Of a stretch of DNA of 38,688 nt, positions 6,063 through 14,442 are shown in pieces. The position numbers and the translations under genes are program-made. The stretch is from a virus, in the IMG/VR virus record IMGVR_UViG_3300025009_000248, positions 1-38,688 of that record; one strand, 5' to 3'. Positions within the stretch are counted from its first letter, which is position 1. Every line of letters starts with the position of its first letter. The notes under the pieces are model-generated. The model did no database searches. It had not been told where the DNA came from and saw only the letters and a program-made list of their open reading frames with translations.

Positions 6063-8093
6063 TCATTGCATTGGATTGGGTGGATTGCCTCCGGGAGTAG
6101 GCGGCGTAGGCCTCTCCGGTGCGCCCATTCCGGGCGTAGGCACGTTGTTTGGGAACATTCCGGGTAATACCAGCGTTGGGCCTCCGTTCATTGCTCTGCG
6201 TGTCATATTTCGCACCACGATAGGTTGCATTTTATTGAAATAGGCAAACAGTTTAACCTCTTTGTCCAAGTCTAACTCTTGCGTTGCCAGAAAGTCCTCA
6301 ATCTTGCTCAAAAAAGCTAACGTCGCCTTGCGGTACATTCGCGGTTCTTTGCCCTCCAAAACGTCTTGGATAGCTTGAGCGGCGTTAATCAGCGAGTCCT
6401 CGTCGCCTAAATTATTCAAATCCATAAAGCGTTTAATAGTTTCCTCGTCCCAGCCACCGTTACGCAAGGTTTCCTCGGCAACAAGTCGTGGATTAAGTAA
6501 CCGGCCATAAAGCGGAGAGTTAGCCATTGCGCCAAGTGAGTCGGCTTTAGTTTTCTTTTTTAACTCGTCGGCTTGAAGTTCGGAGGATCCGCCTCGGACA
6601 ATAATTGCAAAATCAGGTTCGGTATCCTCTTTCAAAAGTTCCTCCCATTCCACGCCCTCCTCGCCGATAACTTTAACCATAAGCTCTTGGGGCATATGCT
6701 CCCACAACCCCCAAGCAAACAAATATCCTAAATCGTGCCAAGCTTTTGCGTAGTACTTATTCGTCAATCCGAACCGGGCCGCTACTCTTTGCAGATCGCC
6801 AAAGTAAACACCAACCTTAATGTCGTTGGGAGATTGACCCTGCGTGCCGGGGGTAATGCCGGTCTTTTGACCCACGAAGTTATCAAGGAAGTTCATTAAA
6901 TTGACCGTGATTGCCGTATTGTCCTCGGTCTTAAACTCATAAATACCCGAGCTGATAGCTTTACCGGCTGGGACTGTCGCCGGCACTAATCCGTCCGGGC
7001 GCCATTGTAGTAATTCTGGTTCCTCAAAGATTTCCGGATCATAAGCGCGCGAACCAGAATTGCGCTTATTGATGTTATACATTGCCTCGTTAAAAATCCG
7101 CCTCATACCAATCGCAATCGGGCGAATATCGTCAGCCGGGGCCTTTGATAAAAAGTTGAAAGCGTCGCGGTGTGTCTGCCAACCAACAAACATCGGCTTA
7201 TTGGACTTAAATACTTCTTTTAACGGCTCAATCCTTACCCAAATACCGGTCTGCAAATCCATAAAGACATACCATTTTTTACCTTGATAAGTCGTAAAGC
7301 CCTCCGTCAGCCGGTAATTGTTGTCGCCTTGATAATCGGCCACCGCGTCGTATTTCAATCCCATTGCCGCGAAGCGGTTGAGCTTGGCCCGGTGTTCTAG
7401 TTTATTAAGTTTTGAGGTATCAGTTGAAGCGCAAGCGGCAATCAATCTCTTTACCTGCTCGGCGTTGTAATGCTTGGAGTTCTCAAGTTCGTATTTTGAG
7501 CGAAAGATGTTGTCTTGGAAACCGCAATTATGCTTCCATAAATCCCCACCGCCCAACGGCTCCGGGAGATAATCAAACGGATCAATGGCCTCAAGGTAAC
7601 CATTGAAACCCGGATCGCTTTCAAAAAACATTTTGTAAATACCAACTCCGGTAAAATGAGCAATCTTTTTTACGTCCAGATCAACTGTCGCCCAATCCAT
7701 TTGCGAGGGCGAGGAGTAAAACCTCCAAGCGGCCGTAACCTTTTTAGCACGCTTTTTATCGGCAAAGGAAACGTGATCGTATTCAATAATCGGCTCGTCC
7801 TTGATATTGGACATTGAGGTATCAATAAAGCCCGACATAATCGGGAGGGGATAATCAAAACGACCGTCGGCAGTTTCTTTGGCCTTAACGCCGTCGTAAA
7901 GATTGATGTTCTCGTTCCAATCCTGTACGCGTCTTTCTTTGTATTTTAGGGACGCCTGCGCTTGCTTAACACAAAGAGCGGCGATACTATCGCGAGTTTT
8001 TAGTTCCTCTGATCGTTCCGCGTCGTCCGCGTAAAGAGAGGTGGCATTGTTTGGTTGATCTGTTTTTAATGGTAATGCTGTCGGACTTGGCAT
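6063..8093 (-). CDS. Portal protein
   Basis: This 676-residue protein would form the dodecameric portal ring through which DNA enters and leaves the head. It has the size and layout of P22/podovirus-type portals: a helical N-terminal region (YKERRVQDWNENINLYDG), 'FTGVGIYKMFFESDP' in the wing, 'IDPFDYLPEPLGGG' after it, and a long helical part with 'AVNLMNFLDNFVGQKTGITPGTQGQ'-type stem features. The end is Pro/Gly/Asn rich (PTPPTPGGNPPNPMQ). It follows large terminase after one small gene, the usual order. The extended -10 at 8130-8135 and a hairpin just before the ATG may control it. Confidence 0.9.
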   Translation of the reverse strand: MPSPTALPLKTDQPNNATSLYADDAERSEELKTRDSIAALCVKQAQASLKYKERRVQDWNENINLYDGVKAKETADGRFDYPLPIMSGFIDTSMSNIKDEPIIEYDHVSFADKKRAKKVTAAWRFYSSPSQMDWATVDLDVKKIAHFTGVGIYKMFFESDPGFNGYLEAIDPFDYLPEPLGGGDLWKHNCGFQDNIFRSKYELENSKHYNAEQVKRLIAACASTDTSKLNKLEHRAKLNRFAAMGLKYDAVADYQGDNNYRLTEGFTTYQGKKWYVFMDLQTGIWVRIEPLKEVFKSNKPMFVGWQTHRDAFNFLSKAPADDIRPIAIGMRRIFNEAMYNINKRNSGSRAYDPEIFEEPELLQWRPDGLVPATVPAGKAISSGIYEFKTEDNTAITVNLMNFLDNFVGQKTGITPGTQGQSPNDIKVGVYFGDLQRVAARFGLTNKYYAKAWHDLGYLFAWGLWEHMPQELMVKVIGEEGVEWEELLKEDTEPDFAIIVRGGSSELQADELKKKTKADSLGAMANSPLYGRLLNPRLVAEETLRNGGWDEETIKRFMDLNNLGDEDSLINAAQAIQDVLEGKEPRMYRKATLAFLSKIEDFLATQELDLDKEVKLFAYFNKMQPIVVRNMTRRAMNGGPTLVLPGMFPNNVPTPGMGAPERPTPPTPGGNPPNPMQ

Positions 8094-8099
8094 TGAGTG

Positions 8100-8118
8100 A
8101 ACCCTGCGCGAAAGGGTT
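8100..8118 (-). promoter_or_regulatory. Hairpin next to the portal start codon
   Basis: The minus strand has AACCCT-TTCGCGC-AGGGTT, a 6-bp perfect stem whose 3' arm ends about 7 bases before the portal ATG. It would lie in the leader of a transcript from the 8130-8158 promoter. It could affect translation initiation; no U tract follows, so it is not a terminator. Confidence 0.4.
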
Positions 8119-8129
8119 TATGTGCTTAA

Positions 8130-8158
8130 ATTGTAACATATTCTCAAATAGATCATAA
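8130..8158 (-). promoter_or_regulatory. Candidate promoter for the portal gene
   Basis: The minus strand has TACAAT at 8135-8130 preceded by TGT (an extended -10). A weak -35 (TTATGA, 8158-8153) lies 17 bases upstream. It falls in the 93-base gap between the 8187..8600 gene and portal, one of the few real gaps of the structural block. Confidence 0.4.
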
Positions 8159-8186
8159 CGAAATAAAAAGTGGATAAGTCAAAGTG

Positions 8187-8600
8187 TCAAACCCGGGACG
8201 GCCATAGCTTCTCAAATAGATTGACAACCCAACTTTCCTTATGGACTGGCTTGATCTCCTCTGGTAACTCTGTAATCCGTCCTCGCACTAAATCTAATTC
8301 AAGTTGTGCAAAGCCCAAAGTCAAATCTTCTTTTTCCACAAGGTGTTTTTTACCAAGTTCTTTGGCCTCAATCCGGAGGGCCATTTGCTTTTCGTGGAGA
8401 GGTCTTATCTCCGAGGCGTGCCTAATATCTAAAACTTTTTGGGAGCGCTCAAAGTTACTGTGTAATATCTTAATCTTATCGGCAATTTCGTGGGGGGTTA
8501 TGTGATGTTCCTCGTACCAATTCGCTAACCGTTTCATTGTTTTATAAAATGGTTTCTGTTCCTCAATGGCTCGGTGGATCGCTAAAATTGATTTTGGCAT
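8187..8600 (-). CDS. Helical protein between terminase and portal
   Basis: Unrecognised 137-residue protein, rich in charged helices (RAIEEQKPFYKTMKRLANWY; ASEIRPLHEKQMALRIEAKE). It starts two bases after the terminase stop, so it is almost certainly cotranscribed. It may be a small packaging or head-completion factor by position. No family motif seen. Confidence 0.7.
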   Translation of the reverse strand: MPKSILAIHRAIEEQKPFYKTMKRLANWYEEHHITPHEIADKIKILHSNFERSQKVLDIRHASEIRPLHEKQMALRIEAKELGKKHLVEKEDLTLGFAQLELDLVRGRITELPEEIKPVHKESWVVNLFEKLWPSRV

Positions 8601-8602
8601 AG

Positions 8603-10003
8603 TTATAATTCAAACTCACTACTTTGCTTGCGACCGCCCTCATAAGGATCGCGAGCTTGGTACGGAGCTTGGCGTTTAATTGGCTTTTTATTTTCGTTAG
8701 TCATTTTCTTTTCAACCAACGCGGCATATCTCAATACGTCCGCAAAATGAGAAGTCCAATCGTGATACGCTTTGAATATCTGCTTTTGCTCAACAAACTC
8801 TTGTCTGTGCTGACGCACCGCGTCCAAAAACTCCTCGCCACCGTAAGCATTGTTAATCCAAAGCTTTGTAAACATTATGCGCACCTGCTCCCGGCCGTCC
8901 TCAATTCCGATATTCGGCACAAGATCAAAATCTATACCGAGCTTCTTTGCAAGTTGTAGCCGGGTCAATCCGCTACTCAATTCTCTCACGTTTATATCGT
9001 GCGGTGCAAAGTGTTTACCATAGACGTATCCTCTTTCCGTTTGAAGCTGTTGGAGGTAAGCGGAGTAATGGTTCAATCCGTAATTTTCGTTTGAGTAAGC
9101 GGCAATCAATCTCAACTCGGTACTGATCCTCTGAAAGAAACCTATCGCCATTGAGTCCGAAACGCCCAAATCCCAAACCGTGTGGACTTTAAGCAAAGGA
9201 TCAAACGGCACAAATCTAAATCTATTCTCTCTCTGCATTTGCCTGATCTCGTTGGTGTAAAAAGCTCCCCTGATATTATAATCGTCCCAACTTCCCTGTC
9301 GCCATTGCTCACGAAGTCCGTCTGGTAGGCCCTCCAAGAATGAAACATACGAGGGGTCATTCTCCATAAGGTACCTGTTATCCTCAATCTTTGACGGAAC
9401 GTACACGCGCCAGCGCCCGGTTACGTCGTCATACGTCCTAATCGGAGTCGTCGGGATACCGGATAACTTCCAGCGTTTCTTTACCCAGACGTGGCCGGGG
9501 CCGTCCGGATTGGTAGTTGCAAACACTTGGGGCATAAGTTCCGGAATAGACGAACGGCAAGAAGCAATTAACATCAAGTATTGCTGTTCGGTAGAAATAT
9601 GCGTTAGCTCCTCAATCAACTGTCTTTGGTATTCGTGGCCTTGATATTTTCGGTAAGCGTTCTCGTCTTTCAAGTGGCCGGTTCTTATCACGGCCCCAAT
9701 ATCGCTTCGGTTATAGATATTCGGAAACCTTATCTCCGGCGGATTGCCGACGATCTCGGCTTTCTTGGGACGGAAAAAACCGCGCGCACGGTCAATCCAG
9801 TCCTTGAGGTCGTCGGCATTACGTCGGACAACTAAAGCTCGATACAATGGGTTGAGGTGGTAGTCGTCTTTGATTAGAAAACCGAAGCCGGCCTCTGTCT
9901 TGCCACCGCCACGGCCTCCGCCCATAAGCGTTTCAAAAGCCGGCATTGAGATTGCTAACGACTGGACTGGTTGTGGTTCCCAATATGGTTTAAGTTTAGG
10001 CAT
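8603..10003 (-). CDS. Terminase large subunit (packaging ATPase/nuclease)
   Basis: This is the motor that pumps DNA through the portal and cuts the concatemer. Walker A is GGGRGGGKT at residues 28-36. Walker B with the catalytic acid is QRQLIEELTHI (about 126-136, E131/E132). The coupling motif is TTNPDG (163-168). The C-terminal RNase H-like nuclease has VWDLGVSDS (D278), PHDINVRE (D336) and HFADVLRYAAL (D422) as metal-ligand candidates. At 466 residues it is normal for the family. Its start overlaps the methyltransferase end by 8 bases. A small terminase lies upstream at 11467..12237. Confidence 0.95.
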   Translation of the reverse strand: MPKLKPYWEPQPVQSLAISMPAFETLMGGGRGGGKTEAGFGFLIKDDYHLNPLYRALVVRRNADDLKDWIDRARGFFRPKKAEIVGNPPEIRFPNIYNRSDIGAVIRTGHLKDENAYRKYQGHEYQRQLIEELTHISTEQQYLMLIASCRSSIPELMPQVFATTNPDGPGHVWVKKRWKLSGIPTTPIRTYDDVTGRWRVYVPSKIEDNRYLMENDPSYVSFLEGLPDGLREQWRQGSWDDYNIRGAFYTNEIRQMQRENRFRFVPFDPLLKVHTVWDLGVSDSMAIGFFQRISTELRLIAAYSNENYGLNHYSAYLQQLQTERGYVYGKHFAPHDINVRELSSGLTRLQLAKKLGIDFDLVPNIGIEDGREQVRIMFTKLWINNAYGGEEFLDAVRQHRQEFVEQKQIFKAYHDWTSHFADVLRYAALVEKKMTNENKKPIKRQAPYQARDPYEGGRKQSSEFEL

Positions 10004-10877
10004 TTTGTATTCCTTTCAAAATATGGGCTACAACTTCGGCATTAAAAGCATTACCAATAACTCCGCCTCGTTTCTCTGTCCTGTTTTCGTTTTCCAAGTC
10101 AGTATATCCAACTGGTAATGATTGAAGTTTCTCAATCTCGTCCCAGTTCATTACCCCAATACGTCCGTCCTCAAAAAGAAAATTAACTTTTGTATTTGTC
10201 CGGGCAGTTGGTATCGTCGGAAACTTGCCAAGAATTGAATAGGCCCGATCCTGTTGCGAAAAGTATCCTTTTCCGCTTGTGTCCCACCGGATACCATTTT
10301 TGGTTTTCATTGGGCTACTAACGGTTCGGTACTTTCTATCGGCTTTTTCGTTAATAATATCTTTAAGAATAATGCCACGGTCTTGAGGTTCCTTAACCGG
10401 TATGTTTGTCCAAAATAAACGCTTACGATTTTGAGCAGAAACAAGAGCCGCATTTATCATTATCGGATCAACCCCTAACGCTTCTGTTATAACCTGCCTT
10501 GCTTCTTTAGGCATACTGTTGACATTCTCAAGAATAAAATACTTTGGTTTCACTTCCTTGAGGATACGGACATATTCCCAAAATAAACTACTCCTGTTTC
10601 CGGCCAGTCCTGTACGTTTTTGTTTAGCGATACTTAAATCTTGGCAAGGACTTCCACCTATCAGTAAATCAATTCTTGGCCGGGATATTCCGTGAAATGT
10701 TTTACCGTTTAAATCCTTGACGTCCCCGACTTGAATAATATCGGGCCAATTTTTGTTGCTGATTTTTATCGCATACGGTTCAATCTCTGACGCCCAATAG
10801 CTTTCAACCGGAATACCCACCCTTTCAAGGGCTACTCTCGCACAGGATATACCGTCAAAGAGTGATAGTATTTTCAT
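9996..10877 (-). CDS. DNA (cytosine-5) methyltransferase
   Basis: This enzyme transfers methyl from S-adenosylmethionine to C5 of cytosine. The motifs run in order: I FDGISC (7-12), IV GGSPCQ with nucleophile Cys78, VI ENVNSM (117-122), VIII QNRKRLFW (149-156), IX GVMNWDEIEKLQSLPVGYT (241-259) and X GGVIGNAFN (271-279). At 293 residues it is a compact monospecific enzyme. No partner restriction enzyme is seen, so it is an orphan, probably protecting phage DNA from host restriction or marking it for packaging. It sits between packaging genes, joined to 10874..11083 by an ATGA overlap. Confidence 0.93.
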   Translation of the reverse strand: MKILSLFDGISCARVALERVGIPVESYWASEIEPYAIKISNKNWPDIIQVGDVKDLNGKTFHGISRPRIDLLIGGSPCQDLSIAKQKRTGLAGNRSSLFWEYVRILKEVKPKYFILENVNSMPKEARQVITEALGVDPIMINAALVSAQNRKRLFWTNIPVKEPQDRGIILKDIINEKADRKYRTVSSPMKTKNGIRWDTSGKGYFSQQDRAYSILGKFPTIPTARTNTKVNFLFEDGRIGVMNWDEIEKLQSLPVGYTDLENENRTEKRGGVIGNAFNAEVVAHILKGIQNA

Positions 10878-11083
10878 TGCCTCGGGTTTAATCCAAACCT
10901 CAATCTGATCGTATCTAAAATAACTTCTCGTCTATGCTCTCCGGAATATCCCCGGCCAAAAAACTCACAAGCCCAACGATAATTCTGACCGCCTTTGTAT
11001 AACGCCTTACCGTCAACTCCGAATGGATAAATCTTGTAAACCTTGAAGCCGGGCAGATAAGTTGTAGTTTCTCTGATAATCAT
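10874..11083 (-). CDS. Small protein coupled to the methyltransferase
   Basis: Unrecognised 69-residue protein starting MIIRETTTYLPGFKVYKIYP. The ATG at 11083 is chosen because the 52-residue membrane protein upstream ends at 11116; the longer frame to 11179 would overlap it almost completely. It has aromatic beta-like segments and a basic end (FGRGYSGEHRREVILDTIRL). Its stop overlaps the methyltransferase ATG by four bases (ATGA), so translation is probably coupled. Confidence 0.65.
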   Translation of the reverse strand: MIIRETTTYLPGFKVYKIYPFGVDGKALYKGGQNYRWACEFFGRGYSGEHRREVILDTIRLRFGLNPRQ

Positions 11084-11115
11084 TGTTTTTAGCCATTTAT
11101 TAAAAACCCGACACA

Positions 11116-11274
11116 CTACATTGACCCTAGACGCGAGCAAAACAGCTCTTGAATAGTACGGCACGTCTGATACTCCCAAATGTCCTGTACTACATCATAA
11201 TGCCCGAACAGGACGATAATTAACCCCACTCCGCATACCCCCAAAATCAATCCGTAAATAAAATCATTTTTCAT
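11116..11274 (-). CDS. 52-residue membrane protein
   Basis: A small gene starting ATG at 11274 and ending TAG at 11116. It starts MKNDFIYGLILGVCGVGLII and has one membrane helix at about residues 5-24, followed by a short polar tail with two cysteines (CRTIQELFC). Its ATG overlaps the TGA of the upstream zinc-ribbon gene (ATGA), which is good evidence that it is translated. It is one of three 52-residue membrane proteins in this operon. Function unknown. Confidence 0.7.
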   Translation of the reverse strand: MKNDFIYGLILGVCGVGLIIVLFGHYDVVQDIWEYQTCRTIQELFCSRLGSM

Positions 11275-11504
11275 TGCTCTGACATTTTCTTAATTTTGCT
11301 TTCGTCAAACGTATCAGCCAGCTCAATCGGATCAAGACGTATTCGTTCTGGGTGTAAGCTCGGGGTTAGCATTGTTGGGGCGTACTTTGGTAAGGGCAAG
11401 ATTGATCCGCACTTCCAGCAACACTCCTCCTCGTACTGCTTCCGGGACATTATCGCGCCACAGATACTATTCGGGCATTTTATCAATTCCGTTGGGTTTT
11501 TCAT
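11271..11504 (-). CDS. Small zinc-ribbon protein
   Basis: A 77-residue protein with KCPNSIC near residues 9-15 and CCWKCG near 28-33, a likely four-cysteine zinc-binding site. The C-terminal half is Pro-rich then charged (LDPIELADTFDESKIKKMSE). It overlaps the end of the small-terminase gene by 38 bases and is coupled to the next gene by ATGA. It may bind nucleic acid or packaging proteins; nothing more specific is visible. Confidence 0.7.
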   Translation of the reverse strand: MKNPTELIKCPNSICGAIMSRKQYEEECCWKCGSILPLPKYAPTMLTPSLHPERIRLDPIELADTFDESKIKKMSEQ

Positions 11505-12237
11505 TTGTTGGTGCCGGCCACGGTGCTTGAGTCGCCGGTAAAACTATATTGCCAAGTTCCTTACCACCGGAAGTTATGTCTGTTTCGGTCTTGTCGCGCA
11601 TATCGGTTGTGTTCTTTAAGACAAAGATTGCGAACGGCGAGGGGGATAATCCGGCGAGGCCATTTTGCACAATAAATTCTTTGTATAAGTCCTGCGCGTG
11701 CGTAAAGTGCTGAAAAAACTCAAACAGCTTGGGCTTCTTAGCGTTCTTGACTGTAAGCGGTTTCTCCTCGTCAATTCTTTCTTGACCCTCATTAACCCAA
11801 TTCTCTAACGTCGTCCTATGTACTCCAATCTTCATAGCAAACCTTGTTAGGGTTGGGAGCTTGTTAGCTAATAGCATAAACTCCTCCCGCTCAAAGTTTT
11901 GACTTCCAGATTTTCCGAAACCCTTTGAGCTAGATTTCAACTCTTTCCGAAATGGTGCTATGTCCATAAACTCAATCAACATTGGGCCATACTTCGGATT
12001 AAACTTTGTCGGACGGCCGCCGCCTTTGTTGCCTACGGCGTTCTTGTTGCCAGCCGGCGCACCACTTCCAGACTTTCTCTTACCATTAGCCAACTTCGTC
12101 AATCTTTTACCGGCCGGGGACTTCGGATCAATCTTAATGACCATACCCACCTTGTCAGCTTTCTCTAACTTCTTTTTAGCCCCCTCAAAAACTTCTTGGA
12201 CATTATCTTGATTTATTGTGATCTCATTTTCTACCAT
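11467..12237 (-). CDS. Terminase small subunit-like DNA-binding protein
   Basis: This 256-residue protein is the best candidate for the DNA-recognition subunit of the packaging motor. A Gly/Asn/Lys linker precedes GGGRPTKFNPKY (residues 72-83), an arrangement common in gp3-type DNA-packaging proteins. A helix-turn-helix follows at about 128-150 (TRFAMKIGVHRTTLENWVNE). The N-terminal 50 residues are helical and charged. It lies a few genes before the large terminase in the same operon. A transcription factor is the main alternative. Confidence 0.75.
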   Translation of the reverse strand: MVENEITINQDNVQEVFEGAKKKLEKADKVGMVIKIDPKSPAGKRLTKLANGKRKSGSGAPAGNKNAVGNKGGGRPTKFNPKYGPMLIEFMDIAPFRKELKSSSKGFGKSGSQNFEREEFMLLANKLPTLTRFAMKIGVHRTTLENWVNEGQERIDEEKPLTVKNAKKPKLFEFFQHFTHAQDLYKEFIVQNGLAGLSPSPFAIFVLKNTTDMRDKTETDITSGGKELGNIVLPATQAPWPAPTNEKPNGIDKMPE

Positions 12238-12266
12238 TCAAGCTTTTTGATTGCGCGTAATCCATT

Positions 12267-12500
12267 TTAATTTCCAATCGGTTGCTCTCCGGCCAGTGGT
12301 TGTACCACGAACCGCAAAGGATACTCGGCGATTATTTCTTTTTTCAACTCCTCAAGGTGGTCTAATACGCTTGTTATAATTTCTTTGTAGGTATCAATGT
12401 GTTTAAGCACGTCCGGGGTAATGGCAAAACTGACGCTAAAGTTTACTCCGTCTTTCTCAATAATGATCGTCTTGGTTGTGGCCTTTTTAATTTGCTCCAT
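12267..12500 (-). CDS. Small alpha/beta protein
   Basis: Unrecognised 77-residue protein starting MEQIKKATTKTIIIEKDGVN. The ATG at 12500 is preferred because the longer frame overlaps the upstream zinc-finger gene by 80 bases. It shows two strands (KTIIIEKDGVNFSVSFAI) then helices (LDHLEELKKEII). It overlaps the upstream gene by 14 bases and precedes the small terminase. Confidence 0.6.
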   Translation of the reverse strand: MEQIKKATTKTIIIEKDGVNFSVSFAITPDVLKHIDTYKEIITSVLDHLEELKKEIIAEYPLRFVVQPLAGEQPIGN

Positions 12501-12684
12501 TTTTATTCTTAGCTTTTTTAACTCCTCCCAATACAACTTTCTTGGAGGGCATTTGTTTAACTTCAAGCATTAAAACTTCGTTGAGGCAGATACCGCACTT
12601 CTCCGGTATGCCAATGGCCGGCCGGGGGCGGACAAATCGGGTGCGACACTCCGGGCATAAAACAAATACCTGTTCTGTTTTCAT
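12487..12684 (-). CDS. Zinc-finger microprotein
   Basis: A 65-residue protein starting MKTEQVFVLCPECRTRFVRP. It carries CPEC and CGIC pairs, a typical four-cysteine zinc ribbon, and a very basic C-terminus (SKKVVLGGVKKAKNKNGAN). The ATG at 12684 follows the upstream TAA by one base. Nucleic acid binding is likely from the fold and charge; its role is unknown. Confidence 0.7.
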   Translation of the reverse strand: MKTEQVFVLCPECRTRFVRPRPAIGIPEKCGICLNEVLMLEVKQMPSKKVVLGGVKKAKNKNGAN

Positions 12685-12685
12685 T

Positions 12686-13081
12686 TTATAATCCAAATCG
12701 GCTTGGAGTCGGAGTCGGCTTTGCGCCGGCTCTTTCTTTAAGCTGGTTAGTTAATTGCTGTAATTCACGGATCAATCTTATGGAATAAGGCACGGCCGGA
12801 GTAAAAGTCTTATCCTCAAGCTGTAAGAGGGGCAATTCTCCCTTAACAACCTTTTCCAATACTTGATCGTGGACAGAGATAACCTTTTGGAGATTTTTAA
12901 CTTGAGAGGTTAGTACCCACACGGCGGCAAATGATCCGAGGGCAACCACGATAGAGCTAATCGCGGCCCAACGCAGAAAGTCCGGGCGATCAAACAAAAC
13001 CTTAACCTTGAGCCAAATTACTTTTGCCTTACTCTCCGGAGAGATTGGCGTTACCTCAAATTGTGGTTCGTTTTTATTCAT
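12686..13081 (-). CDS. Single-pass membrane protein with coiled coil
   Basis: Unrecognised 131-residue protein. Residues 1-36 are polar and basic, 37-59 form a membrane helix (RWAAISSIVVALGSFAAVWV), then a coiled coil (SQVKNLQKVISVHDQVLEKV) and a Pro-rich tail. The N-in orientation follows from the positive residues before the helix. It is coupled to a 32-residue membrane peptide by ATGA. Its place among packaging genes is unusual for a membrane protein. Confidence 0.7.
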   Translation of the reverse strand: MNKNEPQFEVTPISPESKAKVIWLKVKVLFDRPDFLRWAAISSIVVALGSFAAVWVLTSQVKNLQKVISVHDQVLEKVVKGELPLLQLEDKTFTPAVPYSIRLIRELQQLTNQLKERAGAKPTPTPSRFGL

Positions 13082-13176
13082 AAAATGTTGGCTATGGCAC
13101 TGACCAGAAGTACGAGGCCGGCGACGATAGGAGTTATCATTAAAACTACCCCGATAATATCAAGCGTTTTTTGCAT
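13078..13176 (-). CDS. 32-residue hydrophobic peptide
   Basis: A very short frame, MQKTLDIIGVVLMITPIVAG at its start, with almost the whole length a single membrane helix. Its ATG overlaps the upstream stop (TAATG) and its own TGA overlaps the downstream ATG (ATGA). Two tight overlaps around a purely hydrophobic frame make translation plausible. It may act with the membrane protein encoded immediately downstream. Confidence 0.55.
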   Translation of the reverse strand: MQKTLDIIGVVLMITPIVAGLVLLVSAIANIL

Positions 13177-13403
13177 TATGCTTGGCCGATCCGCTCATTC
13201 TTTGGGCTTGAAACGGCCGGATTATTTCTGATTGCGTCTAAATGCGAGTTAAGAAACATCACGTCCCTTGCACCCAGTTTATCGGTTTTAGTTTCCAGCC
13301 GAAACGTAATTGATTTGGACTTTCTCTTACAGACAACCTCCCAGCCGTCCGGATCGTCTGTTACCACTCCGACTATGAAGAATGATTTTTTAGGTTTAGC
13401 CAT
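13176..13403 (-). CDS. Small basic beta-rich protein
   Basis: Unrecognised 75-residue protein (MAKPKKSFFIVGVVTDDPDG at the start). It has strands including 'WEVVCKRKSKSITFRLETKT' and a helical end. It overlaps the upstream 54-residue gene by 8 bases and the downstream peptide by TAATG. It is clearly part of the same coupled string of small genes. Confidence 0.65.
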   Translation of the reverse strand: MAKPKKSFFIVGVVTDDPDGWEVVCKRKSKSITFRLETKTDKLGARDVMFLNSHLDAIRNNPAVSSPKNERIGQA

Positions 13404-13560
13404 TGAGGGTGTCGTTAAAACTCTTTTTGCAATATGGTACGAATACTGGGCTGGCCTGACTGCCGGTTAATACGAATATCCAACCGCCGGGGACTCTAGT
13501 AACCTCCCACGATCCGACGCTAGTTACTTCTCCCAATGTCATTGTAAATAGTTTTTCCAT
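13396..13560 (-). CDS. 54-residue beta-rich protein
   Basis: A short gene with start ATG 13560 and stop TAA 13396. It reads MEKLFTMTLGEVTSVGSWEV at the start, then alternating hydrophobic strands (GGWIFVLTGSQASPVFVPYC) that suggest a small beta barrel. Its ATG overlaps the HNH gene stop as TAATG, and its end overlaps the next gene by 8 bases. Both junctions support a real gene. No family recognised. Confidence 0.6.
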   Translation of the reverse strand: MEKLFTMTLGEVTSVGSWEVTRVPGGWIFVLTGSQASPVFVPYCKKSFNDTLNG

Positions 13561-14006
13561 TAAAACTGTCGGGACTTTGCTAATTCTTGACGCAAGGCTT
13601 TTGCGACAACTAAAGCAAGTTTCCGATCCTTTCTGCCTAGTGTATGCGCTCGCATTTCCAAAATGTTGTATCCATTCTGGCCGAGCTGTTTAATTTTGAA
13701 AGCTTTGTATTGCTCCCTCTCGTCGCCGTGGCCCCAAAGATTGTGGCACCCAGTACAGAGAGCGTCGCAATTTTCCGGATCAAATCTCGTTGACTCTTTC
13801 CCCCTGCCCCAATAGTGCGAGCATTGGAGGCCGATACTTCCGGGAGGGTATCGCTTATGGCATCTGTTACAAGTCCACAAATCACGCTCGCGGACAAACA
13901 AGGAAAACTCACTATCCGCTTTACATAATTTTATTCTGCCAAACGACATTCTGTTTTTTTGAAATGACGAGGGAGGCAGGGTCAAGCCCCTATGCTTTGC
14001 GGACAT
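13560..14006 (-). CDS. NinG/HNH-like endonuclease
   Basis: A 148-residue nuclease candidate. It has CNRCHKRYPPGS, then the core LQCSHYWGRGKESTRFDPEN followed by CDALCTGCHNLWG. This matches the zinc-bound HNH arrangement and resembles lambda NinG and phage packaging HNH proteins. Such proteins cut branched or terminal DNA during recombination or packaging. Its position before the terminase genes favours a packaging or recombination role. GGAGG lies 13 bases upstream of the ATG, a rare clear Shine-Dalgarno here; Met20 is an alternative start. An extended -10 promoter precedes it. Confidence 0.75.
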   Translation of the reverse strand: MSAKHRGLTLPPSSFQKNRMSFGRIKLCKADSEFSLFVRERDLWTCNRCHKRYPPGSIGLQCSHYWGRGKESTRFDPENCDALCTGCHNLWGHGDEREQYKAFKIKQLGQNGYNILEMRAHTLGRKDRKLALVVAKALRQELAKSRQF

Positions 14007-14033
14007 TAGCCGCGTAGCTCCTCCCTCTGCCTA

Positions 14034-14042
14034 ACTATACCA
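14034..14042 (-). promoter_or_regulatory. Extended -10 promoter (TGGTATAGT)
   Basis: The minus strand reads AAAAAATGGTATAGTTAG in the 77-base gap between 14084..14440 and the NinG-like gene. The 13 bases AAAAAATGGTATA are identical to the 5679-5687 promoter. TTAAGA lies 17 bases upstream as a weak -35. It would start transcription of the packaging block. Confidence 0.5.
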
Positions 14043-14083
14043 TTTTTTAAGTTTTTTCTTAACAAGAGAAAGTGTTGATAACT

Positions 14084-14440
14084 TCAACCGAGAAGCGAGG
14101 CCTGCCTTGGTTGTCGTGGTTCTTGTACTTGAGCCGGAGTCAATCCGTTCCGGGCCAGTTGATCCAGTATAAAACTGGATACATAAGCCGGGACGGTATC
14201 AAATACCCTTTGCAAGTTCTCAAATCTGAAACGGCGCTCAAGGTATTTTAGGTTATCAATCTTTTTGCGACTCTCAAACATTTCGGGATAGGCCTTTGCT
14301 AATTCAGAAAATCGGGCCGAGGCCCCATACCCGACAAATAGTTCTCCGCCTTGCATAAAATCCGGCGGATAAAACCACTCCTGCTTATCAAACAACTGGA
14401 TCATATGGGCGATAATTTTTTCTTGTTGACTTAATTCCAT
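14084..14440 (-). CDS. Possible winged-helix protein of the replication block
   Basis: Unrecognised 118-residue protein. The N-terminus QQEKIIAHMIQLFDKQEWFY begins a helical region that could be a winged helix (SELAKAYPEMFESRKKIDNL). A flexible Gln/Pro/Arg-rich tail follows (QVQEPRQPRQASLLG). It starts two bases after the stop of the DLPF-tailed protein, so they are cotranscribed. DNA binding is only a guess from composition. Confidence 0.6.
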   Translation of the reverse strand: MELSQQEKIIAHMIQLFDKQEWFYPPDFMQGGELFVGYGASARFSELAKAYPEMFESRKKIDNLKYLERRFRFENLQRVFDTVPAYVSSFILDQLARNGLTPAQVQEPRQPRQASLLG

Positions 14441-14442
14441 AA

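Noticed and set aside
10874-11179. Longer start for the gene before the methyltransferase
   Set aside because: The extra 32 residues would overlap the whole 3' part of the 52-residue membrane gene, whose ATGA overlap is better support.
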